Assembly (NCBI GenBank): GCA_027622375.1
Contig: JAQCAB010000008.1
Span: 17,388 to 81,387 of the forward strand
Origin: Bacteroidota bacterium
GTDB taxonomy: Bacteria > Bacteroidota > Ignavibacteria > UBA10030 > UBA8401
DNA: 64,000 bases
Direction of reading: 5' to 3'
Positions 61,386-64,000 of this stretch are shown here, in pieces. Position 1 is the stretch's first letter. Every line of letters begins with the position of its first letter. A program made the position numbers and the translations under genes. Below the pieces are notes generated by a model. That model saw only the letters and a program-made list of their open reading frames with translations. It was not told the DNA's origin and searched no databases.

Positions 61386-61796
61386 TTAAGATGCTAGAAA
61401 TTTTAAATCAGGTGGGTTTGGAAATAATTTTTTGAGAGTTGTTAATTTTATTTTTCCAATATTATTTACAAGAATTAATTTTGCGTTTGGCGCTAATTCC
61501 GAAATAACTTGCAAACAAGCTCCACATGGTGTTAAAAAATTTTTATCATCCGAAGTTATTGCGATTGCAAAGATATTTTTTTTACCATTTATGAATGAAT
61601 TAAATAAAGCACTTCGCTCTGCACAAATTGTTAATGAATAAGATTCATTTTCAATATTACAACCATTAAATATTTCTCCATCAGAAGTAATTACCGACGC
61701 CCCAACTTTGAATTTAGAATATGGAGAATATGATTTTGATTTTGCAGTAATTGCATTTTCAGCCAAAGTGTTTATTATTTTTTTTGATAACTTCAT
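61386..61796 (-). CDS. cdd: Cytidine deaminase
   Basis: Cdd turns cytidine and deoxycytidine into uridine forms. The 136-residue protein has the substrate motif NIENESYS near residue 47 and zinc ligands Cys58 and Glu60 in TICAERSA. Cys91 and Cys94 in PCGACLQV complete the site. It is the small homotetramer type and appears complete. It is two bases from the DUF971 stop. Confidence 0.96.
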   Translation of the reverse strand: MKLSKKIINTLAENAITAKSKSYSPYSKFKVGASVITSDGEIFNGCNIENESYSLTICAERSALFNSFINGKKNIFAIAITSDDKNFLTPCGACLQVISELAPNAKLILVNNIGKIKLTTLKKLFPNPPDLKFLAS

Positions 61797-61798
61797 AA

Positions 61799-62134
61799 TT
61801 AATTCCTTGATTTAATTTTGTCACAATTTGTACATTCACACAAACTTTGTAAATACGACCAAGAATAAATTCCTGTATCATGTCCATCATTCCATAATAT
61901 TTGCATTGCATAACTTCCAACAACTGAAATATTTTTTATTTCATACTTCCCCGGTAAATCAAATTTTGTAGCGGGCACATAAGTTTTTAGCAATACAGTT
62001 TCACCTTTGCAAGTTGCGCATGGACATTCATCTCGGAGTGTTTTTATTTTGTGCAAACCAATATGCATGTCATTCCAACAAACTTCTAATTCATCTAAAT
62101 TTATCTTTTTAATTGATTTTGGTTCCGTTGACAT
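61799..62134 (-). CDS. DUF971 family protein (GBBH-like N-terminal domain)
   Basis: The 111-residue protein is a single DUF971 domain. LRDECPCATC near residue 34 holds three cysteines, VGSYAMQILWNDGHDTGIYS near residue 72 is the family signature, and CECTNC follows near the end. The same fold forms the N-terminal zinc domain of gamma-butyrobetaine hydroxylase, but alone its function is unknown; it has been linked to Fe-S or Mrp/ApbC proteins in other genomes. I use ATG 62134; an ATG at 62167 would add a hydrophobic leader not typical of the family. Confidence 0.85.
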   Translation of the reverse strand: MSTEPKSIKKINLDELEVCWNDMHIGLHKIKTLRDECPCATCKGETVLLKTYVPATKFDLPGKYEIKNISVVGSYAMQILWNDGHDTGIYSWSYLQSLCECTNCDKIKSRN

Positions 62135-62215
62135 TATTATTTTTTTATTTAAACAAATATATAACATAAATTGGAAATTTGATGATAATGTATTAGTTTT
62201 TTCAATTAAAGTTCA

Positions 62216-62674
62216 ATGACAATTAAAAAACAACCAAGCCGAAGAAAAATTAGAGAAAAAGTTTTGCAAGCTCTTTATGCATACGAGATCTCTAAAGATG
62301 ATCCGACTTATATATTTAACACACTTCTATCTGACACATCGGTGCAAAACATCACCAAAAATTTTGCCGATTCGCTTTTTTTTGATGTAATTAAAAATTA
62401 CGATTCATTTAATAATTCTATAAAAATTTTATCCAAACATTGGAGGGAAGATAGAATTGCTGTAATTGACAAAATATTATTAAGAATGGGAATGTGTGAA
62501 TTAATTTATTTTGGTGAGATTCCTGCAAAAGTTACATTGAACGAAATTATCGAATTAGCAAAACAGTACAGCACCGAAAAAAGTCCGCAATTTATAAATG
62601 GTATTTTAAATGCTTTTTATCAGGAAGAAATAAAATCTGGCAGAATTGTTAAACATGGAAGAGGTTTATTATGA
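62216..62674 (+). CDS. nusB: Transcription antitermination factor NusB
   Basis: NusB pairs with NusE (S10) to keep polymerase elongating on rRNA operons. The 152-residue protein opens with SRRKIREKVLQALYAYEI. Later come DRIAVIDKILLRMGMCELIY near residue 79 and VTLNEIIELAKQYSTEKSPQ near residue 103, all typical. It overlaps the transporter gene as ATGA. Confidence 0.95.
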   Translation: MTIKKQPSRRKIREKVLQALYAYEISKDDPTYIFNTLLSDTSVQNITKNFADSLFFDVIKNYDSFNNSIKILSKHWREDRIAVIDKILLRMGMCELIYFGEIPAKVTLNEIIELAKQYSTEKSPQFINGILNAFYQEEIKSGRIVKHGRGLL

Positions 62675-63927
62675 TACCTTTTATGAAAATTGATAAAAAA
62701 GTTTTTAGCTGGGCAATGTACGATTGGGCAAATAGTGCTTTTTCTACTACAGTTATGGCAGGATTTTTTCCAATTTTTTTTAAAGATTATTGGGGCGCAG
62801 GAACTGAATCAACTTTAACAACTGCAAGATTGGGTACCATAATTTCATTTTCAAGTATAATTATGGTTTTTATGAGTCCAATACTTGGTGCGATTTCGGA
62901 CTTAAAAGGATCCAAAAAAACCATGCTGGGAATTTTTATGTTCATTGGCGCAATGTGTTGCTACAGCATGTCACAAATAAATAAAGGTGATTGGTTTAGC
63001 GCTATGTTTATTTATGGAGTTGCATTACTTGCTTTTGAGTTTAGTTTAATTTTTTATGATTCACTTTTACCTTCAATTGCACCTGGAAAAAAATCAAACC
63101 AAATATCTTCTCTTGGTTATTCACTCGGTTATATTGGTGGTGGAATTTTATTTTTAATTAATGTGTTGATGTATTTATTTCCGCAAAGTTTTGGATTTAC
63201 AGATGGAATCGCTTCAATTAAAGCATCATTCATTACTGTTGCAGTTTGGTGGGGGGTTTTTACTCTTCCACTTTTTTATTTTGTTCCTGAAGCAGCAACA
63301 AATTATCAAAAAATGAATTTAACAACTTCTGTAAACCACACAATCCGAAGATTAGTTAGAACTTTTAAAATAATTCAAAGCAAAAAAAACATTTTAATTT
63401 TTTTAATTGCTTTTTGGCTTTATTACGATGGAGTAAATACTGTAATTACAATGGCTGTTGATTTTGGAAAATCTTTAAATTTTGAAACTGGGGATTTAAT
63501 TTCGGCATTACTATTAACGCAATTTGTAGGTTTCCCTTTCGCTCTTTTGTTTGGAAATATTGCAAATAAATTAGGTTGTAAAATTCCAATTTTATTTTGT
63601 ATTTCTTTGTATTGTTTGGTTGTTATTGGCGCAATGTTTATGAGTTCACCACTCCACTTTTTTTTACTTGCAGCTGTTATTGGAATGATTCAAGGTGGTG
63701 TTCAGGCTCTTAGCCGTAGTTTATACTCACAAATGATTCCAAAAGGTCAGGAGGGTGAGTATTTTGGTATTTATAATGTAATTGGGAAATTTGCTTCTAT
63801 AATTGGCCCTTTAATTGTTGGATTTGGCGCTTACTTAACTGGAAATCCAAGAATAGGGATTTTAGGTTTATTAGTTTTATTTTTAGGTGGAGGTATTTTA
63901 CTTTTTAAAGTTAAAGAACCTCATTAA
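62671..63927 (+). CDS. UMF1/Atg22-type MFS transporter
   Basis: The 418-residue protein has about 12 membrane segments and the Atg22/UMF1 pattern. SWAMYDWANSAFSTTVMAGF is at the start, SPILGAISDLKGSKK near residue 71 and FYDSLLPSIA near residue 127. GMIQGGVQALSRSLYSQMIP follows near residue 340. Family substrates are unclear (amino acids have been suggested in fungi). It is translationally coupled to nusB. The C-terminus is complete. Confidence 0.9.
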   Translation: MIPFMKIDKKVFSWAMYDWANSAFSTTVMAGFFPIFFKDYWGAGTESTLTTARLGTIISFSSIIMVFMSPILGAISDLKGSKKTMLGIFMFIGAMCCYSMSQINKGDWFSAMFIYGVALLAFEFSLIFYDSLLPSIAPGKKSNQISSLGYSLGYIGGGILFLINVLMYLFPQSFGFTDGIASIKASFITVAVWWGVFTLPLFYFVPEAATNYQKMNLTTSVNHTIRRLVRTFKIIQSKKNILIFLIAFWLYYDGVNTVITMAVDFGKSLNFETGDLISALLLTQFVGFPFALLFGNIANKLGCKIPILFCISLYCLVVIGAMFMSSPLHFFLLAAVIGMIQGGVQALSRSLYSQMIPKGQEGEYFGIYNVIGKFASIIGPLIVGFGAYLTGNPRIGILGLLVLFLGGGILLFKVKEPH

Positions 63928-63936
63928 TAATTATTT

Positions 63937-64000
63937 ATGAATATTTTAAAAATCAAATTTATTTTTACTTTATTTTTATTCTTTAGTGTAAGTTTATTTT
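63937..64000 (+). CDS. 5' end of a probable secreted-protein gene
   Basis: ATG 63937 opens a frame that runs off the right edge with a signal-peptide-like start, MNILKIKFIFTLFLFFSVSL. It follows the transporter gene by nine bases in the same direction, so it probably belongs to the nusB run. Nothing further can be said about its product. Confidence 0.55.
   Translation, partial: MNILKIKFIFTLFLFFSVSLF

Overview
Organism. The window is AT-rich (by eye about 30% G+C, not computed), with short intergenic spacers and genes often overlapping by 1-11 bases. It looks like a member of the Ignavibacteria (Bacteroidota/Chlorobiota superphylum). Supporting signs are type IX secretion C-terminal domains with the NYPNPFNP motif and a SGIYxxxLEAG ending, a PorV/PorQ-family outer-membrane protein, a GWxTD-domain protein, bacillithiol synthesis (BshA), and a complete SUF iron-sulfur cluster with IscS-like and Rrf2 genes. 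This assignment is inference from gene content; no 16S rRNA gene is present. Almost every gene is on the minus strand. Only bshA, a TrmH-type methyltransferase, nusB, an MFS transporter and the two partial genes at the window ends are on the plus strand. Layout. Bases 1-480 hold the end of an unidentified gene, a strong terminator, a sparse region and a tRNA-Pro(CGG). Bases 483-3585 carry miaA, pcm, a family 2 glycosyltransferase and folP. Bases 3600-11954 are one iron-sulfur assembly operon, read right to left from an Rrf2/IscR-like regulator: IscS-like desulfurase, a 94-residue unknown, SufA-like carrier, sufB, sufC, sufD, sufS, sufU, a SufT-like protein, a zinc-ribbon protein and a 29-residue lysine-rich peptide, closed by a terminator. 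Bases 11955-34661 are mostly housekeeping: TauE/SafE permease, bshA, PcrA-type helicase, DNA alkyl repair, nadD, CorC-like CBS protein, truA, mtaB, rpsA, ispH, cmk, mtgA, ruvX, rel, der, pgeF, pyrC and pyrB. Bases 34661-53154 are a cell-surface region: a GWxTD protein, a secreted GH13 amylase with a type IX tail, a large type IX cargo with starch-binding-like modules, a PorV-like barrel, a 1198-residue surface protein with Asp/Asn-rich repeats, a TonB-dependent receptor, a twin-domain peptidyl-prolyl isomerase and a second GH13 enzyme. Bases 53156-55031 hold a VanZ-like protein and the bifunctional NAD(P)HX repair enzyme. Bases 55036-60766 are nuoJKLMN, the membrane arm of complex I, without nuoA-I. 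Bases 60819-64000 carry an inosine/xanthosine triphosphatase, cdd, a DUF971 protein, nusB, a UMF1-type transporter and the start of a secreted protein. How it fits together. The clearest unit is the Fe-S operon, with a regulator that has three IscR-like cysteines (92, 100, 106) and a perfect 13-base palindrome just upstream of its start. The most interesting unit is the surface region. Two catalytically intact GH13 enzymes, starch-binding-like modules, a TonB-dependent receptor without a SusD partner and a PorV-like protein suggest an alpha-glucan capture system built differently from a classical Sus locus. The function of that unit is inference. Several genes appear to start with TTG or GTG, usually where they overlap the preceding gene.
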